From: Pseudomonadota bacterium
GTDB lineage: Bacteria; Pseudomonadota; Alphaproteobacteria; Micavibrionales; UBA2020
DNA: 25,357 bases
Assembly (NCBI GenBank): GCA_023444705.1
Contig: JAEXMB010000037.1
Location: 1-25,357, forward strand
Direction: 5' to 3'
The notes beneath the pieces are model-generated. The model was not told where the DNA came from and did not search any database. It saw only the letters and a list, made by a program, of their open reading frames with translations. This document shows positions 6,968 through 14,886 of the stretch, in pieces. Position 1 is the stretch's first letter. Every line of letters begins with the position of its first letter. A program made the translations under genes and the position numbers.

Positions 6968-7959
6968 CGTCTTTGGCCCAGCATATCACGACACAGCCGT
7001 TGCCGATGAACCGCAATCTCGCGCTCGAACTGGTGCGCGTGACCGAAGCGGCCGCGCTTTCGGCTTCGTTGCTGATGGGGCGTGGTGATGAAAAAGCCGC
7101 AGATCAGGCCGCGGTCGACGCGATGCGCAGTGCGCTCAATGTCCTCAACATCCGCGGCACCGTCGTGATCGGCGAGGGCGAGCGCGACGAAGCGCCGATG
7201 CTTTATATCGGCGAAAGCGTTGGCGCGGGCGAAGGTCCGGAACTTGACATCGCGCTTGATCCGCTTGAAGGCACCACCATTACCGCCAAAGGCGGCCCCA
7301 ATGCGCTGGCCGTCGTCGCGATGGCTGAAAAAGGCGGATTTCTGAATGCGCCCGACGTCTACATGGACAAAATCGCGGCAGGTATTTCTGAACACATCAT
7401 CGACCTTGACCAGACGCCGCAGGAAAACCTGCGCGAACTGGCGAAGTTCAAAAAAACCGAAGTGAGCGACCTTGTCGCCTGCATTCTCGACCGTCCGCGC
7501 CATGCCGAGCTGATCGCCAAGACGCGCGAGGCGGGTGCGCGCATCATGCTGATCCCCGATGGCGATGTCAGCGGCGTGATTGCCACGGCGCAACCCGATG
7601 CGGGTATCGATATTTACATGGGCTCCGGCGGCGCACCCGAAGGTGTGTTGGCAGCGGCAGCCCTGCGTTGCGTCGGCGGTTTTCTGCAGGGGCGTCTGCT
7701 GTTCCGTAATGACGAGGAAAAGGCCCGCGCCGCACGCTGGGGCGTGACCGACCTTGGCCGCAAATACCTGCTTGATGACCTTGCGCATGGCGACGTCATG
7801 TTTGCCGCGACAGGCGTCACCGATGGTGCGATGTTGCGCGGCGTGCGCCGCTATGCGGGCGGTGCGATCACGCATTCGATCATCATGCGCTCCAGCACTG
7901 GTACGGTACGCCGTATCGAGGCTACGCACAACTTTACCCGCAAAGGTGCGCTGAAATGA
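6964..7959 (+). CDS. glpX: Class II fructose-1,6-bisphosphatase GlpX
   Basis: The 331-residue enzyme hydrolyses fructose 1,6-bisphosphate to fructose 6-phosphate in gluconeogenesis; some members also act on sedoheptulose 1,7-bisphosphate. Family blocks in order are NLALELVRVTEAAALSA (18-34), GRGDEKAADQAAVDAMR, the metal-binding GEGERDEAPM, and DPLEGT, the lithium-sensitive phosphatase motif. GSGGAPEGVLAAAALRC follows in the C-terminal half. A GAGG ribosome binding site lies before the ATG that overlaps the hom stop. A second ATG at 7006 would remove 14 residues but has no good ribosome binding site. The stop overlaps recJ (ATGA). Confidence 0.95.
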   Translation: MTSLAQHITTQPLPMNRNLALELVRVTEAAALSASLLMGRGDEKAADQAAVDAMRSALNVLNIRGTVVIGEGERDEAPMLYIGESVGAGEGPELDIALDPLEGTTITAKGGPNALAVVAMAEKGGFLNAPDVYMDKIAAGISEHIIDLDQTPQENLRELAKFKKTEVSDLVACILDRPRHAELIAKTREAGARIMLIPDGDVSGVIATAQPDAGIDIYMGSGGAPEGVLAAAALRCVGGFLQGRLLFRNDEEKARAARWGVTDLGRKYLLDDLAHGDVMFAATGVTDGAMLRGVRRYAGGAITHSIIMRSSTGTVRRIEATHNFTRKGALK

Positions 7960-9797
7960 CGGCGCAGAGCGGACAAAACACAGCACTTGCCGCTGGCACG
8001 TTGATGGCATCGACCGTACCCGCACAACGCGAAGGCTTTGCGGTCGAGCAATCGGCCTTGGGCAAGCGCTGGACGTTTACACCCTATGACGCGCGCCTTG
8101 CCGCTGGTATCAGCCAGACGCATGGCCTGCCCGAATTGCTGGGCCGCCTGCTGGCTGCGCGCGACATTGCTTTTGATGTCGTGCCTGCATTCCTTGAACC
8201 GACGCTGAAAAACAGCCTGCCTGATCCAAGCCGCCTTAAGGGCATGGATGAGGCCGCGGTGCGTATCGCCGATGCGTTGATGAAGGCCGAGAAAGTTGCC
8301 GTCTTTGGCGATTACGACGTTGACGGCGCGACCTCGTCGGCGCTGTTGCTGAAATATTTCCGTGCCCTTGGGCTTGATCTGCGCCTGTATATTCCCGACC
8401 GCATTGCCGAAGGTTATGGCCCCAATGCAGCAGCGATGGAAAAACTGGCGGGCGAGGGTTGCACGCTGGTCATCACCGTCGATTGCGGCGCGACGGCCTT
8501 TGACGCATTGACGGCGGCGAAGAACGCGGGCCTTGATGTTGTTGTCCTTGACCACCACAGGTGCGAACCGCAATTGCCGCCTGCCGTGGCCGTGGTCAAC
8601 CCCAACCGTCTTGACGACGACAGCGGGCAGGGGCATATGGCTGCCTGCGGTGTGGTTTTCCTCACACTGGTCGCCGTCAACCGCGAATTGCGCAAACGTG
8701 CCTATTTCAATACCGGACGCGCCGAGCCGCATATCCTGCAATGGCTTGATCTTGTCGCGCTTGGCACAGTATGTGATGTCGTGCCGCTGACCGGCGTCAA
8801 CCGCGCCTATGTGGCGCAGGGCCTGCGCGTGATGGCAATGCGCCAGAACGCGGGCATTGTCGCGCTTTGCGATGTTGCAGGTGTTGATAGCGCGCCAAGC
8901 GTATTTCATCTGGGTTACTTGCTAGGACCGCGCGTGAATGCGGGCGGTCGCGTGGGGCAATCCGACCTTGGCGCGCAAGTGTTGTCGTGTGACGATCCGT
9001 TGCTGGCGCGACCTCTGGCGGTAAAATTGCACGAACACAACGCCGAACGCCGCGCGATCGAAGAAGCGATGATCGTCGAGGCGCTTGAAAACATCGCCCC
9101 GCCGACGGACAGCGACCGCGTAATGCTGGTTGCGGGCGATGACTGGCACCCCGGCGTGATAGGTATCGTCGCCGCACGCCTCAAGGAAAAATACAACCTG
9201 CCCGCCGCCGTCATCGCGTTTGATGAAAACGGCGTGGGCAAGGCATCGGCGCGATCCGTCGCAGGTGTAGACCTTGGCGGCGCGGTAATCGCGGCACGCC
9301 AGCAGGGTCTGCTGGTGGCTGGTGGCGGCCACAAAATGGCGGCTGGCTTTACCGTCTTGCGCGATCAGCTCAATGCGTTGCGCGATTTCATGAATAGCCA
9401 TGTGGCAAGCCAGCTCAACGGCGAGGTGATTGTGCCGGAGCTGCGCGTAGACAGCCTGCTGTCCGTGCCCGCACTGTCATTGCAGCTGACAGAACAGCTT
9501 GACCGTCTTGGCCCTTATGGCGCAGGTCATGCCGAGCCGCGCTTTGTCCTCGCGCAGGTTAAAATCGCCAAGGCGAAGGTCGTGGGTGACAGCCATGTCA
9601 GCTTCTTTGTGCAAGACAGCGCCGGTGGCGCCAGCGTAAAGGCCATTGCCTTCCGCGCGCTTGATACCGGCCTTGGCGAATTGCTGCTCAAAAGCGGTGG
9701 TGCGCCTGTGCATCTGGCCGGGCATGTCACTGTCAACGAATGGCTGGGCCGCAAATCGGTGCAGTTTCAGGTCGTCGATGCCGCTTATGCGTGGTAA
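7956..9797 (+). CDS. recJ: Single-stranded-DNA-specific exonuclease RecJ
   Basis: RecJ degrades single-stranded DNA 5' to 3' in recombination and mismatch or base-excision repair. The 613 residues match the family length. The manganese-binding motifs of the DHH superfamily are complete: FGDYDVDG (117-124), VDCG (175-178) and DHH (199-201), with AACGVVF following. The DHHA1 substrate-binding part shows GGGHKMAAGF at about 456-465. The C-terminal 100 residues form the OB-fold region. About 35 residues at the N-terminus before the conserved core look poorly conserved, so a later start is possible, but the ATGA overlap with glpX supports this one. It is the last gene of the overlapping run; no terminator is visible after it. 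Confidence 0.96.
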   Translation: MTAQSGQNTALAAGTLMASTVPAQREGFAVEQSALGKRWTFTPYDARLAAGISQTHGLPELLGRLLAARDIAFDVVPAFLEPTLKNSLPDPSRLKGMDEAAVRIADALMKAEKVAVFGDYDVDGATSSALLLKYFRALGLDLRLYIPDRIAEGYGPNAAAMEKLAGEGCTLVITVDCGATAFDALTAAKNAGLDVVVLDHHRCEPQLPPAVAVVNPNRLDDDSGQGHMAACGVVFLTLVAVNRELRKRAYFNTGRAEPHILQWLDLVALGTVCDVVPLTGVNRAYVAQGLRVMAMRQNAGIVALCDVAGVDSAPSVFHLGYLLGPRVNAGGRVGQSDLGAQVLSCDDPLLARPLAVKLHEHNAERRAIEEAMIVEALENIAPPTDSDRVMLVAGDDWHPGVIGIVAARLKEKYNLPAAVIAFDENGVGKASARSVAGVDLGGAVIAARQQGLLVAGGGHKMAAGFTVLRDQLNALRDFMNSHVASQLNGEVIVPELRVDSLLSVPALSLQLTEQLDRLGPYGAGHAEPRFVLAQVKIAKAKVVGDSHVSFFVQDSAGGASVKAIAFRALDTGLGELLLKSGGAPVHLAGHVTVNEWLGRKSVQFQVVDAAYAW

Positions 9798-9879
9798 CGC
9801 CGCGCGGGCTGTGGATAACTTTAATTAAATCCAGCCAATTCATAGCGATAAATATCCACTTTGCATTCCCCGCCAAGGC

Positions 9880-9907
9880 TTGATAGGGTGGCGCCATTCG
9901 CCATATT
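9880..9907 (+). promoter_or_regulatory. Predicted promoter for the nucleotidyltransferase gene
   Basis: TTGATA (9880-9885) and CATATT (9902-9907) are separated by 16 bases and placed about 30 bases before the chosen ATG. This suggests that 9936-11183 can be transcribed independently of recJ. Confidence 0.4.
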
Positions 9908-9935
9908 CACAAGCCGTTTGAAGGATGCACGCCAG

Positions 9936-11183
9936 ATGCAGGAAGCCCGCACGCTCGTCGAAAAAGTCATTCTGCCCTGGCTGGCCAAGCATCACCCCGA
10001 AGCGGACATGGTCTTTATGGCAGGGTCCTACGGGCGCGCGATGAAAGAGGGGGGCTATAGCCCGCTGACATCGTCCGACGTTGATCTGGTGATCGTGTAT
10101 TCCGATCTTAAAAAGGGCGGCTTTACCTGTGCCGTGCAGTCCTTCACGCAGGAAGAAGTCGGCACCGCGCTTGGCGAGGACCAGCCTCGCATCATGATGA
10201 TCGACACCAACGTACACGATCTGGCGTCGCTGCATTACCACGATAAAACCGTGCGCGAGAACGCGCCGTTTGCCTTCATCAATGTAATGTTCGACGAAGG
10301 CTATGTGCTGATCGACAAGCTTGGCATCGGCAAAACCATTCAGGAAAAAGCCAAGAAGTTCTTGCAGGAAGGCCCCGTGCCAACGCCCGCGCCGCTTTTC
10401 GCGCAGGAAACCGCGACGATGAAAACGCTGATGGACGCGATCCGCACGGCAGACACGGCCAGCGACCGCCAGATGATGGGGATTCTGGCCCTGACGCCGC
10501 TGTGCGAATATGTACTGGGTATCAAGCATTACTGGCGCTCGGGGTCAAACCAGGCCTATCGCAGCCTGCGCGCGCACTTCCCGCAGGAAGCGGAAGATAT
10601 CGTCAACGCATTCTCGCCCTTGTTGCGCGAGGGCGACAGCGGTGCGGCGCTGGCCCTGATGCAGCAATACATCACGCAAGGCGAAGCCACGATGCAGGCG
10701 CGCGCCCCTGAAGTGCCGCAAGCCGAGTATCCGGTCGAAAAATACGTGCCCGAGGAAACCCGCGCCGAAAGCGCGAAGATGTTCCACAAGTTCATGACCG
10801 AGCATCTTTGCGAAGCGCTTGAAACCAGCAAACGCCGCGGCGAACTGGCGCATCTTGAAAACATCTCCGCCAGTGTCAATTTCATCGTGCGCAACCTGAT
10901 GTCGCGCGATGGGGACGCAGCCCCTGCGGCGGGTGTCGATACCTTGCGTTACCTCAACACCAAGCTGCCCGAGCTGATGCCGGCCGCACTGGCCTTGCTG
11001 GCGGGGGAGGATGCCGCACCTGTCATACTGGCGGCGGCGGAAAAATCGCTCAGCCATACGGGCGGCCTGCACTACCAGCAATTGCGCAACGTCTATCTGG
11101 CCGACCTGGCACGCGTCAACGCCACCCAGCCTGCAGCCAAGGGCGCGCGCGCGTTCAAGCCCGGTTTCACGCCCAAGCACTAA
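9936..11183 (+). CDS. Nucleotidyltransferase-fold protein of unknown substrate
   Basis: The 415-residue protein begins with a pol-beta-type nucleotidyltransferase domain. The GSYGRA motif (about residues 29-34) is followed by SSDVDLVIVY, with the paired acidic residues that bind metal. A third acidic strand may be MMIDTNVHDL. After about residue 130 the protein is largely helical with no motif I recognise, and it ends in a basic tail. The family includes CCA-adding enzymes, GlnD-type uridylyltransferases, aminoglycoside nucleotidyltransferases and MNT toxins, and none fits clearly. The ATG at 9936 is chosen because AAGGA lies 10 bases upstream; a TTG at 9861 opens the same frame. nrnC follows after 21 bases, so the two are probably one operon. 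Confidence 0.7.
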   Translation: MQEARTLVEKVILPWLAKHHPEADMVFMAGSYGRAMKEGGYSPLTSSDVDLVIVYSDLKKGGFTCAVQSFTQEEVGTALGEDQPRIMMIDTNVHDLASLHYHDKTVRENAPFAFINVMFDEGYVLIDKLGIGKTIQEKAKKFLQEGPVPTPAPLFAQETATMKTLMDAIRTADTASDRQMMGILALTPLCEYVLGIKHYWRSGSNQAYRSLRAHFPQEAEDIVNAFSPLLREGDSGAALALMQQYITQGEATMQARAPEVPQAEYPVEKYVPEETRAESAKMFHKFMTEHLCEALETSKRRGELAHLENISASVNFIVRNLMSRDGDAAPAAGVDTLRYLNTKLPELMPAALALLAGEDAAPVILAAAEKSLSHTGGLHYQQLRNVYLADLARVNATQPAAKGARAFKPGFTPKH

Positions 11184-11204
11184 CCCCCCATACGGACGAG
11201 CATC

Positions 11205-11837
11205 ATGAACTATAAACTTTACAAAAACGACTTGCCCGACGGCCTTGTCTTTGGTGACGTCCTTGCGGTCGACAGCGAGTTCATGGGACTTAACCCGTGG
11301 CGCGACCGTCTGTGCCTTTTGCAAATCTACGACGGTAACGACGATCAGCTGGTCCACATGGTTCAGTTCGAACCGGGTAAATATGATGCCCCCAACGTCA
11401 AGCGCCTGATGGCCGACCACAAGAAAGAAAAGATTTTCTATTTCGCGCGCGGCGACATGCGCTGGATCGGCCAGTGGCTGGGCATCATCCTTGAAAACGT
11501 CTATTGCGTCAAAATCGCGTCGCGCGTCGCGCGTACCTACACGCAAAGCCACGAGCTTGAAGACATCCTGCGCCATGTCATGGGCATCAAACTGTCCAAG
11601 GACCAGCAATGCACAAATTGGGGCAGCGAGGAATTGTCGGACGACCAGCTTAAATACGGCTGTAACGACGTGCTGCACCTGCACGCCCTGCGCGACCGTC
11701 TGGACGAGTTGCTGGACAGGGAAGGGCGCGCGTCCATCGCCTATGGCCTGAATGCCTGTCTGCCTGCCGTTGTGCGGGCCGATCTGGCGGGATGGATCAA
11801 CGAGGACATGTTCGCCTATCACGTCCCAAAGGTTTGA
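11205..11837 (+). CDS. nrnC: NrnC-type DEDDy 3'-5' exoribonuclease (nanoRNase, RNase D-like)
   Basis: The 210-residue protein is a single exonuclease domain without the HRDC domains of classical RNase D, which is the NrnC form. In Bartonella and Brucella relatives, NrnC degrades 2-5-nucleotide RNAs and dinucleotides and replaces Orn. The catalytic set is visible: Asp23 and Glu25 (DSE in place of the usual DTE), Asp84 (ARGD), Tyr151 and Asp155 (YGCND). The blocks RDRLCLLQIY, KIASRVARTYT and the C-terminal DLAGWINEDMFAY also agree with that subfamily. The Thr-to-Ser change in the first motif is conservative. A GAGCATC stretch precedes the ATG. It lies 21 bases after the nucleotidyltransferase gene. 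Orn-like activity is inferred from family. Confidence 0.85.
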   Translation: MNYKLYKNDLPDGLVFGDVLAVDSEFMGLNPWRDRLCLLQIYDGNDDQLVHMVQFEPGKYDAPNVKRLMADHKKEKIFYFARGDMRWIGQWLGIILENVYCVKIASRVARTYTQSHELEDILRHVMGIKLSKDQQCTNWGSEELSDDQLKYGCNDVLHLHALRDRLDELLDREGRASIAYGLNACLPAVVRADLAGWINEDMFAYHVPKV

Positions 11838-11937
11838 TAACTACAGAATTTTGGTAAGAAACGACCAGGTATCGCCCTAATGGGCTGATATTCAAGGAAA
11901 TTATATTTCAATAGTTAACAGAACATTACTTTTCCTG

Positions 11938-11966
11938 TTGACATTATGAAATTAGAAGGGTAGTTT
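11938..11966 (+). promoter_or_regulatory. Candidate promoter of the TelA-family cassette
   Basis: A perfect -35 TTGACA (11938-11943) is followed after 17 bases by TAGTTT (11961-11966), a weak -10. It lies in an AT-rich 215-base gap between nrnC and the cassette and would give a leader of about 80 bases. The gap (11838-12052) holds no gene. A hairpin near 11874-11885 (GCCC-TAAT-GGGC) has no T-run. Confidence 0.42.
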
Positions 11967-12010
11967 CTTTCCACAATTAGGAAAAATAACGAGTCTTTCT
12001 AAACTTCCAA

Positions 12011-12038
12011 CGGGCCATATTCCGTGGCCTGCGTTTTT
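12011..12038 (+). promoter_or_regulatory. Leader hairpin plus T-run before the telA-like ribosome binding site
   Basis: CGGGCCA (12011-12017) pairs with TGGCCTG (12025-12031), a 7-bp stem with one G-T pair and a 7-base loop. Two bases later comes a run of five T (12034-12038), then AAGGAG (12039-12044) and the ATG at 12053. This resembles a small attenuator directly upstream of the ribosome binding site. Function is inferred from shape only. Confidence 0.4.
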
Positions 12039-12052
12039 AAGGAGCGCACAAC

Positions 12053-13384
12053 ATGACTGACCAGACCAACAATACTCCCGACAACAACGAAGCGTCGACT
12101 TCGGCTGCTGACAGCCGCCGCAACCGCGCACGTAACAAAGTCGTCGAGTATGCGGATGCCGATGCCGAACTGAAAGCCGAGATGGACAAGGTCATGGATC
12201 CCATCGATCGCGCGCCTGACAGCTTTGAAGCGATCATCACCTACGGCCACCCGCCGCTGGAAGAACTGGGCAAGATCGCAAACTCGATGATCGCGGTACA
12301 GACCCGCTTCAACGATCAGGTCAACGTCATGGCCAGCGCGATGCAGCAGCTGCAAACCGGCCTGAAAGGCATGAGCCTCGACAAATTCGCGGATGCGACC
12401 AAGAGCATGCTCAAGAACCTGACCGATGCCGGCGCCAAAACCGTCAGCGGCGGCTTCAACATCGGCAAGAAACTTGTCGGCGCCTTCACCGGTGGCAACA
12501 AGCCCAAGACCGACGACCAGAAACTTCTGGATGAAATGCAAAACGCCCTGCCGGCGATGCTGAGCGAAATGATCCGCCTGGTCGACGATATCGACAAGAC
12601 CGGCGATGGCATCAAGGAAGTGCTTAAGGAAGCTGAAAAGCTTGGTGTTGCACGTCTGAACGCAACACGCTCGCTCAACGTCTACCTCGGCGCGAGCAAA
12701 GAAGTCCTGCGCCGCTACAACGAGGTCTATATCCCCGAAGCGCAAGCTGATTTCGAGGAGAGTGCAGATCCCGAAGCGGAAATGTACCTGAAAGACCTGA
12801 TCAAGCGCAAAGACGATTTCCTGGATCGTATCGCCACTCTTGAAGGTTCGCGCCTGCAAGGTGTCGTTGCTGCCCAGCAGCTCAAGCAGATCATGGAGAC
12901 GATGGAAGATCAGCTTAAGAAGATCGAAGACATCAAGCACAGCAGCCAGAACGAGTGGAAAGCCATGCTTGCCGCCGCCGGTATCGCCGGCTCGGCCCTC
13001 AAGGCTGCGCAAACGCTCAAGAAAGCTGACGAATTCGGCGACCAGATGCATGACCAGACGATCAAGATGATCGAAGAGTCCCACCAGCTGACCCTGAACT
13101 CGAAAGCGCGCGGCACTGTCGATCCGCAGAAACTGATCGAAGCGTCCAACCGCCTGCAGAAGATGCTGGAATCGGAAGCTTCGGCCCGCGCGGACCGCAT
13201 CAAGCAACTGGAAGCAAACTCTATCCAGCTGCGCGGCGCTGCCGACAAGCTTATCGAAGCTGTTCAGAAATCCGACGAAAAACGCATCCTCGAAGGTGTG
13301 GAAGACGCGGAACGCAAGAACAGCAACGACAACGGCTCGGCGCGCAGCAAGCGCTCCAAAGGTGCCGGTCCGACCGCGCCCTAA
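12053..13384 (+). CDS. TelA-family protein (toxic anion resistance family)
   Basis: The 443-residue, almost wholly helical and very charged protein aligns by eye with the TelA/TelA-like family, originally linked to tellurite resistance but of unclear biochemistry. Matching blocks are SFEAIITYGHPPLEELGKIA (57-76), SLNVYLGASKEVLRRY (207-222), and the long helix from YLKDLIKRKDDFLDRI (about 245) through the stretch ending NEWKAMLAAAG. The C-terminal coiled-coil segment (about 360-405) also agrees. The family's usual length is about 370-420; here there is a low-complexity N-terminus rich in Asn, Ser and Ala and a basic C-terminal tail. No signal peptide or clear membrane helix is seen. AAGGAG lies 8 bases before the ATG. 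It is the first gene of a three-gene cassette, separated from gene 2 by a hairpin. Confidence 0.75.
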   Translation: MTDQTNNTPDNNEASTSAADSRRNRARNKVVEYADADAELKAEMDKVMDPIDRAPDSFEAIITYGHPPLEELGKIANSMIAVQTRFNDQVNVMASAMQQLQTGLKGMSLDKFADATKSMLKNLTDAGAKTVSGGFNIGKKLVGAFTGGNKPKTDDQKLLDEMQNALPAMLSEMIRLVDDIDKTGDGIKEVLKEAEKLGVARLNATRSLNVYLGASKEVLRRYNEVYIPEAQADFEESADPEAEMYLKDLIKRKDDFLDRIATLEGSRLQGVVAAQQLKQIMETMEDQLKKIEDIKHSSQNEWKAMLAAAGIAGSALKAAQTLKKADEFGDQMHDQTIKMIEESHQLTLNSKARGTVDPQKLIEASNRLQKMLESEASARADRIKQLEANSIQLRGAADKLIEAVQKSDEKRILEGVEDAERKNSNDNGSARSKRSKGAGPTAP

Positions 13385-13399
13385 GACGATACTGGAAAC

Positions 13400-13437
13400 A
13401 CCGGCCTTGTCGCGCAACCGCGGCCTGGCCGGTTTTT
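13400..13437 (+). terminator. Intercistronic terminator or attenuator between cassette genes 1 and 2
   Basis: ACCGGCC (13400-13406) pairs with GGCCGGT (13427-13433), and the run TTTTT (13433-13437) follows. The 20-base interior contains a second small stem, CGCG-CAAC-CGCG, so the structure can fold as one long interrupted hairpin. It lies 15 bases after the stop of gene 1, where it could lower expression of genes 2 and 3 relative to gene 1. Confidence 0.6.
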
Positions 13438-13479
13438 CAGACCCTCAGCAAGATATTATGAATAAAACGAGAGTGTGAC

Positions 13480-14865
13480 ATGACCGACGCCAAGAACACC
13501 CAGCCCCAAACGCCCAAACGTGTCGAGTCATGGCAGGACGGCGTGAACGAGGCCAGCCCCAAGCGCGCGCTTTACCATGTCGCACTGCGCACCGAAGGCT
13601 ACGTCAGCAACAACCTGACCGACAACTCGCTGGAATTCTGGGTGGCGCTGCGTACCGATCCCAAAGCGGACAAGTGGCGCGTCATGCACTACAAACTGTT
13701 CGACATGGACCAGAACGACGGCAAGTTCAAGTCGACGCCCGTCACCGAAAAAGACGTCAGCTTCATGGAAGCGCTGGCGCACCTGTCGCGCAACGAATAC
13801 ATCGCCAAAAAGCAGGTGATGCATACCATCGTCGACATGGATAGCAAATATCCCGCCGCCAGCTTTCCCGAGCTGCGTGTGCATTACTATGACATCCCGC
13901 ACTACAAAGACGCCGCCAACGTCGAAGGTGTGGCGTTTGATGAATATAACGATCCGTACCGCCGCATCGAGGGCAAGATCTTTGCCGATGCGACTTTCAA
14001 GCGCTCCGAAGTCGCAAAATCGATCCTGGCCGTCGAAAACCCCCAGAACCTTAACGCACGCCCTGTCATGGAAGCGGGCATTCTGTCGGATATTTTCTCG
14101 ACCTCGTCGGCGCGCGCCGCCACGCTCGACGGTATCATCCGCATGGGCGAATGCCTGAGTGTGATGGATGGCTTTGCCACCGACATCGCGGCTTTTTATA
14201 TGAGCATCCAGCGCATGCTGGGCGAGAAAGCCACGCTTGAGACGATCGAAGGCATGAGTGCCGCCGAGCGCAAGACGGTCAGCGACAGCGCTGCACGTCT
14301 GGTCGAAGGCGACTATGACTACATTCTGCGCTATATCCTGCCCGCTGCCACAGAAAAGCTGGAACAGGCGGAAAAGCTTGGCGTGCATGTCGAGCCGTTC
14401 AACAAGTTCGTCGCAGAATGTGAAGTTTACCTGCACATGCTCAATGCATCGATCCGCCTGCCCAAGCTCGAGGAGAGCCTGCATTCGATCAACAGCTCGG
14501 ACATGGATCAGGTCATCAAGATCCAGCGTTCCATGCAACAGGCCGAGCAGACCTTCAAGCGTCTGGGCGGCACCGAAGAGCAAGTCGACCAGCTCAAGGC
14601 ATGGGTTGCCAATACCAATAAAGAAAGCATCCCTGGCTGGCTCCCTGGCTTCCTGAACCGTTATTACGTTTCGCGCGGCAAAGTCATGGCCAACGTGCAG
14701 GCCCGCAACGCCAAGCTGCGCGATGTCGCAACGCTGGCTGCGCAGGTCAAGCCGCCGGTCGAAGACCCGTTGCCGCAAGGTGCGGCCCTGCCTGCACCTG
14801 CCAGCGAGCAGGACGACGCCCCCAAGGCCGCCGCCAAGAAAACCGCCGCACCCAAGCCCCAGTAA
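13480..14865 (+). CDS. Uncharacterised 461-residue protein, cassette gene 2
   Basis: I do not recognise this protein. Residues 30-135 look like mixed beta/alpha and contain the aromatic-rich block FWVALRTDPKADKWRV (53-68), followed by EKDVSFMEALAHL (90-102). A second aromatic stretch lies near LRVHYYDIPHYKD. From about residue 185 to 420 it is mainly helical with a possible coiled coil (about 340-375). The last 40 residues are Pro/Ala/Lys-rich and disordered, with paired AAKK-type repeats. There is no signal peptide and no membrane helix, so it is probably cytoplasmic. The ribosome binding site is weak (GAGAGTG). It is followed 21 bases later by gene 3, whose N-terminal part shows a similar pattern of conserved positions. 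Confidence 0.8.
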   Translation: MTDAKNTQPQTPKRVESWQDGVNEASPKRALYHVALRTEGYVSNNLTDNSLEFWVALRTDPKADKWRVMHYKLFDMDQNDGKFKSTPVTEKDVSFMEALAHLSRNEYIAKKQVMHTIVDMDSKYPAASFPELRVHYYDIPHYKDAANVEGVAFDEYNDPYRRIEGKIFADATFKRSEVAKSILAVENPQNLNARPVMEAGILSDIFSTSSARAATLDGIIRMGECLSVMDGFATDIAAFYMSIQRMLGEKATLETIEGMSAAERKTVSDSAARLVEGDYDYILRYILPAATEKLEQAEKLGVHVEPFNKFVAECEVYLHMLNASIRLPKLEESLHSINSSDMDQVIKIQRSMQQAEQTFKRLGGTEEQVDQLKAWVANTNKESIPGWLPGFLNRYYVSRGKVMANVQARNAKLRDVATLAAQVKPPVEDPLPQGAALPAPASEQDDAPKAAAKKTAAPKPQ

Positions 14866-14886
14866 CCGTCACCGCCAAGGCTTCAC

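Noticed and set aside
5618..8909. Long reverse-strand open frames opposite hom, glpX and recJ (including 5618-6940, 6745-8025, 7851-8909)
   Set aside because: The forward genes carry complete enzyme motifs; the reverse products are Arg/His-rich and show none.
9861..9935. TTG start extending the nucleotidyltransferase by 25 residues
   Set aside because: It would place the predicted promoter inside the gene and lacks a clear ribosome binding site, whereas AAGGA precedes the ATG at 9936.
11871..11890. Hairpin after nrnC as a terminator
   Set aside because: The stem is four base pairs (GCCC with GGGC) and no T-run follows.
11999..13417. A 472-codon reverse-strand open frame opposite the TelA-like gene
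   Set aside because: It is an antisense shadow of a highly charged forward gene in GC-biased DNA. Its translation has no family motif, and the forward frame matches TelA and has a proper ribosome binding site.
13528..14778. A 416-codon reverse-strand open frame opposite cassette gene 2
   Set aside because: The forward frame has a normal acidic/helical composition and a domain-like layout shared with gene 3. The reverse product is His/Arg/Val-rich in the manner of antisense shadows.
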